Source: Nocardioides cavernaquae
GTDB taxonomy: Bacteria > Actinomycetota > Actinomycetes > Propionibacteriales > Nocardioidaceae
DNA length: 64,000 nt
Direction: 5' to 3'
Assembly (NCBI RefSeq): GCF_003600895.1
Contig: NZ_QYRP01000002.1
Location: 2,294,001-2,358,000, forward strand
Shown here: in pieces, positions 27,606 to 36,377 of the stretch
Position numbering within the stretch: position 1 is the stretch's first letter
How the letters are laid out: each line of letters begins with the position of its first letter
Position numbers and translations under genes: made by a program
The notes under the pieces: generated by a model
What the model was told of the DNA's origin: nothing
Seen by the model: only the letters and a program-made list of their open reading frames with translations
Databases searched by the model: none

Positions 27606-29174
27606 ATGTGGGGCACGATGCCGGACGTTCTGGACAGGGCATGTGGGGACTACACGAAGTCCGTCGCGGTCGTCGACGGCGAGCGACGGATCACGTACGG
27701 CGAGCTGCGCGACTGGTCGAACCAGGTCGCCAACGCGCTGATCTCCCTGGGGCTGCAGAAGGGTGAGCGGGTTGGCCTGCTCCTCCCGAACTGTCTCGAG
27801 TTCATCCCGTCGCAGCACGGCATCTGGAAGGCCGGCGGTGTGCTGGTGCAGATGCCCGGCCGCGCCGCCGCATCGGTGCACCGCGCGAACCTTGACCAGA
27901 CCGACGTCACGACGCTCATCTACCACGCGGCGTACGACGGCGTGGTCGAGGAGATGCGCGAGGGGCTGCCGAAGCTGGCCCGCGTCATCCGTGTCGGTGG
28001 CGACGTGGCCGCGTCCAGCGACCACCCGTTCGAGGCGCTGGTCTCCGCTCAGTCCACCGTGCGCCCCGCTGTCCCGCTCGACGAGCACGACGAGGCCTAT
28101 GTCCTCTTCACCTCGGGCAGCACCGGTGACCCGAAGGGTGTCGTGCAGTCGCACTTCACGTGGGCCCACTACAGCATCACCGCCGGACTCGAGATCGGCG
28201 ACATCCAGCCCGGTGAGGTCTTCGCCCATGGTGCGCCGCTGACCCACTTCACGCAGATCTTCGTGCACCCGACCTTCCTGCGGGGAGGCACCAATGTCAT
28301 GCTGCCGGGCCTCGAGGTGGACACCCTGCTGTCCGCGATCGAGCGCGAGAAGATCACCGCCACTGCAGTGGTGCCGACCATCATCTACCTGCTCCTGGAC
28401 CACCCCGAGCGCAGCAAGTACGACCTCTCGTCGCTGCGCACGATGATCTACGCCGGCTCGCCGATCGCCCCCGACCGGCTCAAGGACGCGCTCGAGGCGC
28501 TCGGCCCGATCTTCGTCCAGACCTACGCCGGCACAGAGCCGGGCTACGTCTCCTGCCTCCGCAAGACCGACCACCGCGTCGACTCCGACGAAGCGATCAA
28601 GCGTCTGGCATCCGGTGGACGTCCGCTTCCGTTCGTCCAGGTGAGCATCCAGGACGACGAGGACAACCCGCTCGCTGTAGGCGAGGTCGGTGAGATCTGC
28701 TCCCGCCAGCTCGGCCAGATGCTCGGGTACGTCGACTCGTCGCGCAACGCAGAGGCCCTCCGCGACGGGTGGGTGCACACGGGCGACATCGGCCGCCTCG
28801 ATGAGGACGGCTTCCTCTACCTGGTCGACCGCAAGAAGGACATGGTCGTCAGCGGTGGTTTCAACGTCTTCCCGCGCCAGGTGGAGGACGTGCTCCTCGA
28901 GGACGCGGCCGTCGCTGGAACTGCCGTGGTCGGCATCCCGCACCCCAAGTGGGGCGAAGCGGTCCACGCCTTCGTCGTCGTCAAGGACGGCGTCGCCGCT
29001 GACGAGGCGCTCGTCGAGCAGCTCCAGGGCCGGGTCAAGACCGCGCTCGGCTCGGTCTCCGCACCCAAGACCGTGGACTTCATCACCGAACTGCCCCTCA
29101 ACCCCGCCGGGAAGGTCGACAAGAAGACCCTCCGCGCCCCGTTCTGGCAAGGCCGCGACCGTCAGGTCGGCTGA
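27606..29174 (+). CDS. AMP-forming acyl-CoA ligase (FadD-like)
   Basis: A 522-residue acid-CoA ligase: P-loop FTSGSTGDPKG, the A5-type motif QTYAGTEPG, GWVHTGDIGRLDEDGF, and the C-terminal Lys in NPAGKVDKKTLR. It activates a carboxylic acid to its CoA thioester through an acyl-adenylate. First gene of the 16-gene operon; ATG 27606 follows AAGGAAGCAGGAG, with ATG 27618 an alternative. Aldehyde dehydrogenase follows after 27 bases, suggesting alcohol/aldehyde to acid to CoA ester. Substrate may be a lipid side chain or terpenoid acid (inference). Confidence 0.9.
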   Translation: MWGTMPDVLDRACGDYTKSVAVVDGERRITYGELRDWSNQVANALISLGLQKGERVGLLLPNCLEFIPSQHGIWKAGGVLVQMPGRAAASVHRANLDQTDVTTLIYHAAYDGVVEEMREGLPKLARVIRVGGDVAASSDHPFEALVSAQSTVRPAVPLDEHDEAYVLFTSGSTGDPKGVVQSHFTWAHYSITAGLEIGDIQPGEVFAHGAPLTHFTQIFVHPTFLRGGTNVMLPGLEVDTLLSAIEREKITATAVVPTIIYLLLDHPERSKYDLSSLRTMIYAGSPIAPDRLKDALEALGPIFVQTYAGTEPGYVSCLRKTDHRVDSDEAIKRLASGGRPLPFVQVSIQDDEDNPLAVGEVGEICSRQLGQMLGYVDSSRNAEALRDGWVHTGDIGRLDEDGFLYLVDRKKDMVVSGGFNVFPRQVEDVLLEDAAVAGTAVVGIPHPKWGEAVHAFVVVKDGVAADEALVEQLQGRVKTALGSVSAPKTVDFITELPLNPAGKVDKKTLRAPFWQGRDRQVG

Positions 29175-29201
29175 CCCAACCACCACCAACAGGAGAATCC
29201 G

Positions 29202-30707
29202 ATGAGCGTTCCGCACTACCCCCTCCACATCAACGGCGAGTGGGTCGACACCGACGAGAACTACGAGGTCCGCAGCCCCGCGACGGGCGAGCTGGTGGCC
29301 ACCGTCGCCAAGGGTGGCGCTGCCGAGATCGACGCGGCTGTTGCCGCCGCCAAGGCCGCACACAAGAGCGGCGTCTGGCGCAACACGCCTCCCGCCGAGC
29401 GTGCCGCGATCATCAACACGGTCGCGGCGAGCCTCGCCGGCCGCCTCGAGGAGCTGGCCGCGCTGCAGAGCCGGGAGAACGGCGCGACCATCCGCGTCAC
29501 CGGTGCCCTTCACGTGGGCCTCTCGATCGCAAACATGCAGTCGGTTGCTGCCCAGACGCTCGAGTACGAGTTCGAGAAGGCCGGCCCGGAGATCGGCCCG
29601 GTCCCGGCTGAGGGCATCCTCCGTCGCGAGCCGCTCGGTGTCGTCGGCGCGATCGTGCCGTGGAACATCCCGCTCCTGACCATCGTCTGGAAGGTCACCC
29701 CTGCGCTGGCAGCCGGCAACACCGTCGTCCTCAAGCCGGACGAGCACGCTCCGCTGCTCGCGCTCGAGCTCATGAAGGAGTTCGAGGCTGCAGGTCTGCC
29801 GAAGGGCGTCCTCAACGTCGTCGTCGGTGACGGCCACGACGCCGGTGCACGCCTCAGCCAGCACCCGGACGTCCGCAAGGTCGGCTTCACGGGCTCCACC
29901 GAGGTCGGCAAGAGCATCCTCGGCGCCTCTGCCGACAACATGAAGCGGGTCACCCTCGAGCTCGGCGGCAAGGGCCCGAACATCCTGCTCGACGACGCTG
30001 ACCTGGATGTCGCGATCGACGGCGCCATCTACGCCTGCATGGCCAACAACGGCGAGGCCTGCGAGGCGGGCACCCGCCTGCTCGTCCCGAGCTGGCAGAA
30101 GGACGACATCGTGGCGCGCCTGGTCGCCCGGATCGGCACGATGAAGATCGGCGACCCGCTCGACATGGCCACCGACATGGGCCCGCTGATCACCGGCGAG
30201 CAGCGTGACCGGGTGCTCGCGCACATCGCCAAGGCCCAGACGCAGGGCGCCAAGGTCGCCATCGGCGGTGCCGCTCCTGTCGGTGAGGAGTTCGCCAACG
30301 GCTACTTCGTCGAGCCGACCGTCCTGACCGACGTCACCCCCGACATGACGGTCGCCTGCGAGGAGGTCTTCGGACCGGTCCTCAGCGTCATCAGCTACGA
30401 GACCGTCGAAGAGGCGATCGAGATCGCCAACGACACCGAGTACGGCCTGTCCGCCGGCGTCTGGGGCGCCGATGAGACCCGCGTCCTCGACGTAGCCCGC
30501 CAGCTCGAGGCCGGCATGGTCTACGTCAACGACTGGCACGTCCTCCACCCGGCGTACCCCTTCGGTGGCTACAAGCAGAGCGGCCTTGGCCGTGAGGGCG
30601 GCCCGAACGCCCTCGACCAGTACACCGAGCAGAAGTACATCTCCGTCGACCGCTCCGGTGGCGTCGAGAACAAGGCGTACGCGCTGGTTCTCGGTACCCC
30701 CGCCTGA
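29202..30707 (+). CDS. Aldehyde dehydrogenase
   Basis: A 501-residue NAD(P)-dependent aldehyde dehydrogenase. Catalytic Glu253 lies in TLELGGKGPN and nucleophile Cys287 in NNGEACEAGTR; VPWNIPL, GFTGSTEVGKS and the C-terminal PFGGYKQSGLGREGG are family motifs. The usual NxGQxC is NNGEAC here, a tolerated variant. AGGAGA precedes ATG 29202. It would oxidise an aldehyde to the acid used by the ligase upstream. Confidence 0.93.
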   Translation: MSVPHYPLHINGEWVDTDENYEVRSPATGELVATVAKGGAAEIDAAVAAAKAAHKSGVWRNTPPAERAAIINTVAASLAGRLEELAALQSRENGATIRVTGALHVGLSIANMQSVAAQTLEYEFEKAGPEIGPVPAEGILRREPLGVVGAIVPWNIPLLTIVWKVTPALAAGNTVVLKPDEHAPLLALELMKEFEAAGLPKGVLNVVVGDGHDAGARLSQHPDVRKVGFTGSTEVGKSILGASADNMKRVTLELGGKGPNILLDDADLDVAIDGAIYACMANNGEACEAGTRLLVPSWQKDDIVARLVARIGTMKIGDPLDMATDMGPLITGEQRDRVLAHIAKAQTQGAKVAIGGAAPVGEEFANGYFVEPTVLTDVTPDMTVACEEVFGPVLSVISYETVEEAIEIANDTEYGLSAGVWGADETRVLDVARQLEAGMVYVNDWHVLHPAYPFGGYKQSGLGREGGPNALDQYTEQKYISVDRSGGVENKAYALVLGTPA

Positions 30708-30759
30708 GCGATCCGCCTGATCGACCCGCTCAACCGACATCCCCGACCGAGGAGCAGCC

Positions 30760-32013
30760 ATGCACAAGGAACAGATGAGTCGTCGTGAACTCGTTGAAGC
30801 CGCATGTCGTGAGCTGCGCCTCGGCCGGGGGGTCATCGTCTTCGACGACGGCGAGCGCGAGAACGAGGGCGACCTCATCTTCGCCGCCGAGTACATGACG
30901 CCGGAGTCGATGGCATTCGTCATCCGGCACACCAGTGGCCTGGTCTGCGTGGGCATGGACGGGGCTCGCCTCGATGAGCTGAAGCTCCCGCCGATGGTGG
31001 AAGCCTCGGACGATCCTCGCGGGACGGCGTTCACGATCTCCGTGGATCTCGGTGGCGGCGCGACGACGACAGGCATCTCGGCCTCGGACCGTGCGCTCAC
31101 AGTGCGAGCTCTTGCGGACCCTCAGGTCACGGGCGCGGAGTTCACGAAGCCCGGCCACGTGTTTCCGCTCCGGGCCCGCCCCGGTGGGGTCCTCCAGCGG
31201 GCTGGGCACACCGAGGCAGCGGTCGACCTCTGCCGTCTGGCGGGGCTCCAGCCGGCCGGAGTGCTGGCGGAGATCACGAACGACGACGGAACGATGGCAC
31301 GGATGCCGGACCTGGTCCGGTTCGCGCGCAAGCACAACCTGCTGCTGCTCTCGGTCGCTGACCTGGTGCACGTGAGGATGGCGAGCGAGTCGCTGCTCAG
31401 CTGCGAGGCGAGTGCCCGCGTGCCCACGGCGTACGGCGAGTTTCGCGCCTCCACCTACCTGTCTGCCGTCGACGGCGTCGAGCACGTCGCGCTCGTCTTC
31501 GGTGACCCGGCCGGCCGCCCTGACGTCCTGGTACGTGTGCACTCGGAGTGCTTCACCGGCGATGTCGTCGGTGCGCTCCGCTGCGACTGTGGGGAGCAGT
31601 TGCAGCTCGCCATGGCCAAGGTCAGCGCGGCCGGCGCGGGGGTCATCGTCTACCTGCGCGGACACGAAGGGCGCGGCATCGGCCTGACCCACAAGCTCCG
31701 CGCCTACCAGCTCCAGGACGAAGCAGGCCTCGACACCGTCGACGCCAACCTCGCCCTCGGACTTCCCATCGACAGCCGCGAGTACGGCGTGGGCGCGCAG
31801 ATCCTGCGCGACCTCGGCATCTCGTCCATCCGGCTGATGAGCAACAACCCGGCCAAGTTCACCGGCCTCTCCGACTACGGGATCACCATCACCGAGCGTG
31901 TGCCGCTCCGGGTGACCCCCAACCTCCACAACCACGGCTACCTCGGAACAAAGGCAGCCCGACTCGACCATGACCTCGGCGCCCAGCGGGCACCGGAACG
32001 GAGCGCATCGTGA
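30760..32013 (+). CDS. ribBA: Bifunctional RibBA (DHBP synthase / GTP cyclohydrolase II)
   Basis: A 417-residue riboflavin-synthesis enzyme. The N-terminal half is RibB (DDGERENEGDLIF, RPGGVLQRAGHTEAAVDL). The C-terminal half is RibA with zinc ligands in HSECFTGDVVGALRCDCG and the GTP site RGHEGRGIGL. Both active sites look intact. It stands apart from other rib genes and its stop overlaps the start of the flavin reductase gene by four bases. No FMN riboswitch is visible in the 52-base gap upstream. Probably raises flavin supply when the operon is on (inference). Confidence 0.93.
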   Translation: MHKEQMSRRELVEAACRELRLGRGVIVFDDGERENEGDLIFAAEYMTPESMAFVIRHTSGLVCVGMDGARLDELKLPPMVEASDDPRGTAFTISVDLGGGATTTGISASDRALTVRALADPQVTGAEFTKPGHVFPLRARPGGVLQRAGHTEAAVDLCRLAGLQPAGVLAEITNDDGTMARMPDLVRFARKHNLLLLSVADLVHVRMASESLLSCEASARVPTAYGEFRASTYLSAVDGVEHVALVFGDPAGRPDVLVRVHSECFTGDVVGALRCDCGEQLQLAMAKVSAAGAGVIVYLRGHEGRGIGLTHKLRAYQLQDEAGLDTVDANLALGLPIDSREYGVGAQILRDLGISSIRLMSNNPAKFTGLSDYGITITERVPLRVTPNLHNHGYLGTKAARLDHDLGAQRAPERSAS

Positions 32014-32528
32014 CCAGCACCGCCACCCCTGTCAGCAGCGTCCCGGAGAAGTTCCGTGAGGCGATGTCGGCGTTCCCCAGCGGCGTGACGCTCATGACGA
32101 CCGTGGGGTCGGACGGCGAGCCACGCGGCTTCGCGGCAAGCTCGTTCTGCTCGGTCTCGGTGGACCCGGCCCTCGTTCTCGTGTGCATCGCGAAGACCGC
32201 CCAGTGCCACGATGCCTTCCTGCACAACGACCAGTGGGCGATCCAGATTGCCGGCTCGGCCCACCTCGACCTGGTCAACCGATTCGCGATGAAGGGTGCC
32301 GACAAGTTCGGTGGGGGAGAGTTCGTGCCCGACCACCGCGGCGTACCCGTGCTTGTCGACGCCGCGGTGCTCATCGAGTGCGAGGCCTACGAACGGCTCG
32401 ATGGCGGCGACCACACGATCCTGCTCGCGCGGGTCATCGAAGTGGACGTGGACGACCGCCCGGCCCTCCTCTACTTCCAGCGCGGATTCCGGCACCTTGA
32501 CCAGTTCCCGATGCCGGGCGGCTTCTGA
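32010..32528 (+). CDS. Flavin reductase-like protein (HsaB/HpaC type)
   Basis: A 172-residue FMN-binding split-barrel protein. FREAMSAFPSGVTLMTT and GFAASSFCSVSVDPALVLVCI are the flavin-reductase signatures; GxxHLxxFPMPGGF-like ends are common in HsaB relatives. Such proteins feed reduced flavin to two-component monooxygenases. No oxygenase partner is in the operon. GTG 32010 overlaps the ribBA stop (GTGA), and its own stop shares one base with the next ATG, so it is tightly coupled to both ribBA and the Mce importer. Confidence 0.87.
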   Translation: MTSTATPVSSVPEKFREAMSAFPSGVTLMTTVGSDGEPRGFAASSFCSVSVDPALVLVCIAKTAQCHDAFLHNDQWAIQIAGSAHLDLVNRFAMKGADKFGGGEFVPDHRGVPVLVDAAVLIECEAYERLDGGDHTILLARVIEVDVDDRPALLYFQRGFRHLDQFPMPGGF

Positions 32529-33391
32529 TGGCGCTCGAAGTTGCCCCGCCCGATGAGGTGGAGGAGACCGATCGGCCCCTGACGGCGTCCGGGCGAGTGA
32601 TGCACCGCGCCCCAGCCGGCGTGCAGCGCGTCCTCGTCGACATGGGCGAGGCGGGTCGGCTGCTCGGCTACCTCGTGAAGACGGCGGTCAAGGAGCCCCG
32701 CGGCTACTGGACTGCCACCCGCGACGAGATGTACTACATGCTCCAGTTCTGCTGGCTCCCCGTGATGCTGGCGGTCGGCGGCTTCTCGTTCCTGATCGCC
32801 AACTACGCCTACGACCTGGTCAGCCTGCTCGGTGCCGGCAACCGGCTCGGGACCTACTTCGTCTTCGCCAGCCTCCGCGAGATCTCGCCGTTCGCCACTG
32901 GCATGGCCGTCGCGGGCGTCATGGGCACCGCGATGACGGCCGACCTGGGTGCCCGCAAGATCCGTGAGGAGCTCGACGCGTTCACCGTGCTCGGTATCGA
33001 CGCCGTGCGGATCCTGGTGCTCCCGCGCGTCATCGCGATCACGGTGATGATGGTCGCCTTCAACATCGTCGGCAGCCTCCTCGGCATGAGCATGGCGATG
33101 ATCTCCGCGACCTGGTTGGGGACAACCTCCCCGGGAGCCTTCCTGGGCAACCTGCTCGGCTCCATGACGGTGCCCGAGCTCGTCGGCACCACCGTCAAGT
33201 GCACCCTGATCGGCATCTTCATCGGGGTCATCTCCGCCCAGAAGGGCCTCAACGCCAAGGGCGGAGCAGAGGGCGTCGGTCGCGCGGTCAACGAGGCAGT
33301 CGTGCTCTCGTTCGCCGCCGTCTGGGTCTTCAACTTCATCGTCAACGCCACGATGCTCGGGCTCAACCCCGAGATGCTGATCAGCAGGTAG
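32528..33391 (+). CDS. YrbE/MlaE-type Mce permease A
   Basis: A 287-residue permease of the MlaE family with about five membrane segments. The conserved MlaE stretch is TADLGARKIREELDAFTVLG, where E/D residues form the coupling helix to the ATPase. The N-terminal 45 residues are polar. The start shares one base with the flavin reductase stop. Together with the next gene product it forms the membrane core of a Mce lipid importer, probably of the mce4-like (sterol) or general lipid type; subtype is not certain. Confidence 0.9.
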   Translation: MALEVAPPDEVEETDRPLTASGRVMHRAPAGVQRVLVDMGEAGRLLGYLVKTAVKEPRGYWTATRDEMYYMLQFCWLPVMLAVGGFSFLIANYAYDLVSLLGAGNRLGTYFVFASLREISPFATGMAVAGVMGTAMTADLGARKIREELDAFTVLGIDAVRILVLPRVIAITVMMVAFNIVGSLLGMSMAMISATWLGTTSPGAFLGNLLGSMTVPELVGTTVKCTLIGIFIGVISAQKGLNAKGGAEGVGRAVNEAVVLSFAAVWVFNFIVNATMLGLNPEMLISR

Positions 33392-33400
33392 GGGCAGACC

Positions 33401-34264
33401 ATGACCACCACACACGACACGACCCCCAACACCGACGAGGACGAGGGCCCTCAGCCCAGCGTCAACAGCGCAGGCGGAATGGGTGGCTACAGCGACGGAA
33501 GCTCGCTGCTCTCCGACCTCGGCGGCATCGCCCTCTTCGGCATCCAGATCGTGAAGTCGATGCCCGATGTCCGGCACTACGGCACCGAGGTGTTGCGCCA
33601 GGCCGGCATCATCATCCTCAAGAGCACTTTCATCATCTGGTTCATGATGTGCATGCTCGCGGCGGAAATCGCCCTCGAGGCGCACTACCTCCTCGCGCAG
33701 CTGGGCGCCGGCGGCTACACCGCGGTCTTCAGCGCGACCGGTGACTACACCGTGGCTCCCGAGATGTGGGGCTGGATCCTGTCGGCGAAGGTTGCCTGCG
33801 GTCTGGTCGCCGAACTCGGATCGATGCGGATCAGTGAAGAGATCGACGCGCTCGACGTCATGGGACTCGACTCGCGGGCCTATCTCGTCAACACCCGGGT
33901 GCTCGCGATGGTGATCGTCACGCCGTTCATGTTCGTGACCGGCACGGGGCTGATGTACATCCTCGGCTACTACATGAACGTCCACCTGTTCCACAGCGTC
34001 TCCGCCGGTGGCTACCTGTCGGTCTTCTGGTCGTTCACGACCCAGCAGGACCTCCTGCTGTCGCTCTTGCAGGGCACGATCATGGGCCTCCTCATCGTCC
34101 TCGTCGGCTGTTACTACGGCTTCAACGCGAGTGGCGGTCCCGTCGGCGTCGGCAAGGCCACAGCGAAGTCGATGGTCATCAACCTCGTCATCGTCAGCGT
34201 GCTGGGCGCCGTCTTCCAGCAGCTCTTCTTCGGCGCGCTCAGTCGCGCTCCCATCAGCTTCTGA
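33401..34264 (+). CDS. YrbE/MlaE-type Mce permease B
   Basis: A 287-residue second MlaE-family permease. The conserved ELGSMRISEEIDALDVMGLD matches the ATPase-coupling segment of YrbEB proteins. The first 45 residues are acidic and Asn/Gly/Ser-rich (EDEGPQPSVNSAGG). Starts nine bases after the first permease. Paired permeases A and B are the rule in actinobacterial Mce systems. Confidence 0.9.
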   Translation: MTTTHDTTPNTDEDEGPQPSVNSAGGMGGYSDGSSLLSDLGGIALFGIQIVKSMPDVRHYGTEVLRQAGIIILKSTFIIWFMMCMLAAEIALEAHYLLAQLGAGGYTAVFSATGDYTVAPEMWGWILSAKVACGLVAELGSMRISEEIDALDVMGLDSRAYLVNTRVLAMVIVTPFMFVTGTGLMYILGYYMNVHLFHSVSAGGYLSVFWSFTTQQDLLLSLLQGTIMGLLIVLVGCYYGFNASGGPVGVGKATAKSMVINLVIVSVLGAVFQQLFFGALSRAPISF

Positions 34265-34303
34265 CGGCACCTGCGGAATCGGAACCACCGAGAGGAAATC
34301 GGC

Positions 34304-35146
34304 ATGTCAACGAACGTTGCCACCATCGACGACGAGCGGACCTACGAGGATATCTACGCGCAGGGCGTCATCGTCGACCCCGAGCCAGGCGTCGACCACA
34401 ACGTCCGGATTCGTGAGGTCAAGAAGTCCTTTGGTTCCTTCGACGTCCTGACCGGACTGAACCTCAACTTCCCCGACAACGCGATCACCACCGTGCTCGG
34501 TCCGTCGGGCACGGGAAAGAGCGTGCTGCTCAAGCACATCGTCGGCCTGCTCGAGCCTGACTCGGGCCTGGTCGAGGTGTTCGGACAGGACCTCTGGCGG
34601 ATCAACGACAAGGACCGCCAAGAGATCCGCAAGCGGATGGGCATCCTCTTCCAGGACGGCGCCCTCTTCGGATCGATGAACATCTACGACAACGTCGCGT
34701 TCCCGCTGCGCAAGCACACCCACAAGCGCGAGGCCGAGATCCGCAAGATCGTCATGGGGCACCTCGACGAGGTTGGCCTGACCAAGGCCATCTCAAAGTT
34801 CCCCGGTGAGGTGTCGGGCGGCATGAAGAAGCGGGCTGGCTTTGCCCGGGCACTCGTGCTCAACCCGAGCGTTGTGATGTTCGACGAGCCCGACTCCGGC
34901 CTCGACCCCGTGCGCACCAGCCTGCTCAACGACCTGATCCTCCGGATGCACGCCGAGCACGGCGGCACCTACGTCCTGGTCACGCACGACATCCGCACCG
35001 CCCGCAAGGTCAGTGACTACGTGGGCGTCGTGTGGAAGGGAAAGCTCATTCACTACGGCGACACCGAAGAGGCGTTCAACTCGGACATGCCCTTCGTGCG
35101 CCAGTTCCTGTCCGGCGACTCCGTCGGCCCTCTCGGGATGGACTGA
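34304..35146 (+). CDS. Mce ATPase (MceG/Mkl, MlaF-like)
   Basis: A 280-residue ABC ATPase. Walker A is GPSGTGKSV, the Q-loop is LFQDGALFGSMN, the signature is the MlaF-typical SGGMKKRAG, and Walker B is VVMFDEPDSGLDP. It energises lipid uptake by the YrbE pair. In mycobacteria the ATPase gene (mceG) lies away from the mce operons and serves several of them; here it is inside the operon between the permease and Mce genes. It begins 39 bases after the permease stop. Confidence 0.92.
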   Translation: MSTNVATIDDERTYEDIYAQGVIVDPEPGVDHNVRIREVKKSFGSFDVLTGLNLNFPDNAITTVLGPSGTGKSVLLKHIVGLLEPDSGLVEVFGQDLWRINDKDRQEIRKRMGILFQDGALFGSMNIYDNVAFPLRKHTHKREAEIRKIVMGHLDEVGLTKAISKFPGEVSGGMKKRAGFARALVLNPSVVMFDEPDSGLDPVRTSLLNDLILRMHAEHGGTYVLVTHDIRTARKVSDYVGVVWKGKLIHYGDTEEAFNSDMPFVRQFLSGDSVGPLGMD

Positions 35147-35153
35147 AAAGACG

Positions 35154-36377
35154 ATGTTGCAGAAGCGCTGGTTGGTCGGCCTGGCCGCCGTCGGAGTCGT
35201 GGCCGCCGGGACCGCCATCACGGGCGGGGACGACTACGAGGTGAGCCTCGTGGTGCCGTCCGCTGCCCAGATCTCCAATCGATCACCTGTCTGGATCAAC
35301 GGCCATCACGCCGGCAAGGTGACCGACCTGGCCGTGAAGAACGGCAAGGCCGTGGTGACCCTTGCGATCGATGACGACTTTGCTCCGATTCACGACGGGA
35401 CGACGTCCCGGGTCGAGTGGGTTTCCGCCGTCGGTGAACGAGTCCTCACGCTGTACCCGGGCAAGCCCGGGAGCGTTGAGCTCCCGGATGGCGCCTTGAT
35501 CGAGTCGACGTCGCACCAGGTCGAGGTCGACCAGGTGCTCCAGGCGCTCGACGAGCCGACGCGCAAGCGTCTGACCTCGCTCCTGGCCGAGCTCAACGAC
35601 ACCATCGGTGGCCACGAGGCCGATGTCCGGGCAACGATCCAGGGAGCATCAGGCACCGTGCGAGCCCTGGGCGAGGTCCTGAACGCCGTGGACCAGGACG
35701 GCCCCGCGATCCGCTCGCTGGTCACCCAGCTCAGCGACCTGACCGGCGTTGCCGCGTCTCGGCGCGAGCGGATCGCCTCGAGCGTCGCGGACCTCGAGTC
35801 GCTCTCGACTGCTGTGGCGGGTGAGCAGGAGCAGCTCAGCCGCACGCTGGAGCAGCTCCCCGACACGTTGCACACGGCCCGCACGACCCTCGGGAAGGTG
35901 CCTGGCGCCTCCGATGCCACGGTCGGGCTGCTGCGCGACCTCCAGCCGGCGACTGCTCGTCTTCCCAAGGTGTCGAAGAACCTCGCGCCCGTGCTCGTGG
36001 ACCTGCGACCCACCGTGGCCGAGCTGCGCCCGCTCCTCAGCGCGGCTGACCAGCTGCTGCGGCAGACCCCCGGTCTGCTCGACAGCAGCCACGGTGTGCT
36101 GCCCTCGCTCGACACCTTCCTCACCAGCATGGGTCCCGCGCTGGCCTTCCTCCGCCCGTACACCCCCGAGGCGATCGGTGGTCTGGCCAACTGGGGCCAG
36201 GCATTCGCGCCATACGACGGAGCGGGGCACACCTGGGCGGGTCTGCTCGGGCCTGGCACCAACGCTCTGAACGAAAGCCTCGTGCCTTTGCCCACCTCCC
36301 GTTTGAACCCGGCCCCGCCCCCTGGGCAGCCCGTCGGCCAGCCCTGGACCGACGCCAATGGAAGCGAGATCCGATGA
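35154..36377 (+). CDS. Mce family protein 1
   Basis: A 407-residue MlaD/Mce protein: a single N-terminal membrane helix (residues 6-25), the MCE barrel domain from about DYEVSLVVPS (30-115), then a long helical region with regular Leu heptads (about 120-330) that builds the periplasmic tunnel, and a Pro-rich tail. The helix ends in AAGTAITGGDDY where a lipoprotein member would have its Cys, but no Cys is present. ATG 35154 is seven bases after the ATPase stop. First of six consecutive Mce subunits. Confidence 0.88.
   Translation: MLQKRWLVGLAAVGVVAAGTAITGGDDYEVSLVVPSAAQISNRSPVWINGHHAGKVTDLAVKNGKAVVTLAIDDDFAPIHDGTTSRVEWVSAVGERVLTLYPGKPGSVELPDGALIESTSHQVEVDQVLQALDEPTRKRLTSLLAELNDTIGGHEADVRATIQGASGTVRALGEVLNAVDQDGPAIRSLVTQLSDLTGVAASRRERIASSVADLESLSTAVAGEQEQLSRTLEQLPDTLHTARTTLGKVPGASDATVGLLRDLQPATARLPKVSKNLAPVLVDLRPTVAELRPLLSAADQLLRQTPGLLDSSHGVLPSLDTFLTSMGPALAFLRPYTPEAIGGLANWGQAFAPYDGAGHTWAGLLGPGTNALNESLVPLPTSRLNPAPPPGQPVGQPWTDANGSEIR

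Noticed and set aside
30708..30759. FMN riboswitch before ribBA
   Set aside because: The 52-base gap is too short and contains none of the conserved RFN elements.
27522..31100. Minus-strand open frame of 1192 codons
   Set aside because: High GC opens long antisense frames; it lies opposite three clear enzyme genes and its composition (Asp/Arg/Val/Gly-rich) is of the shadow type.
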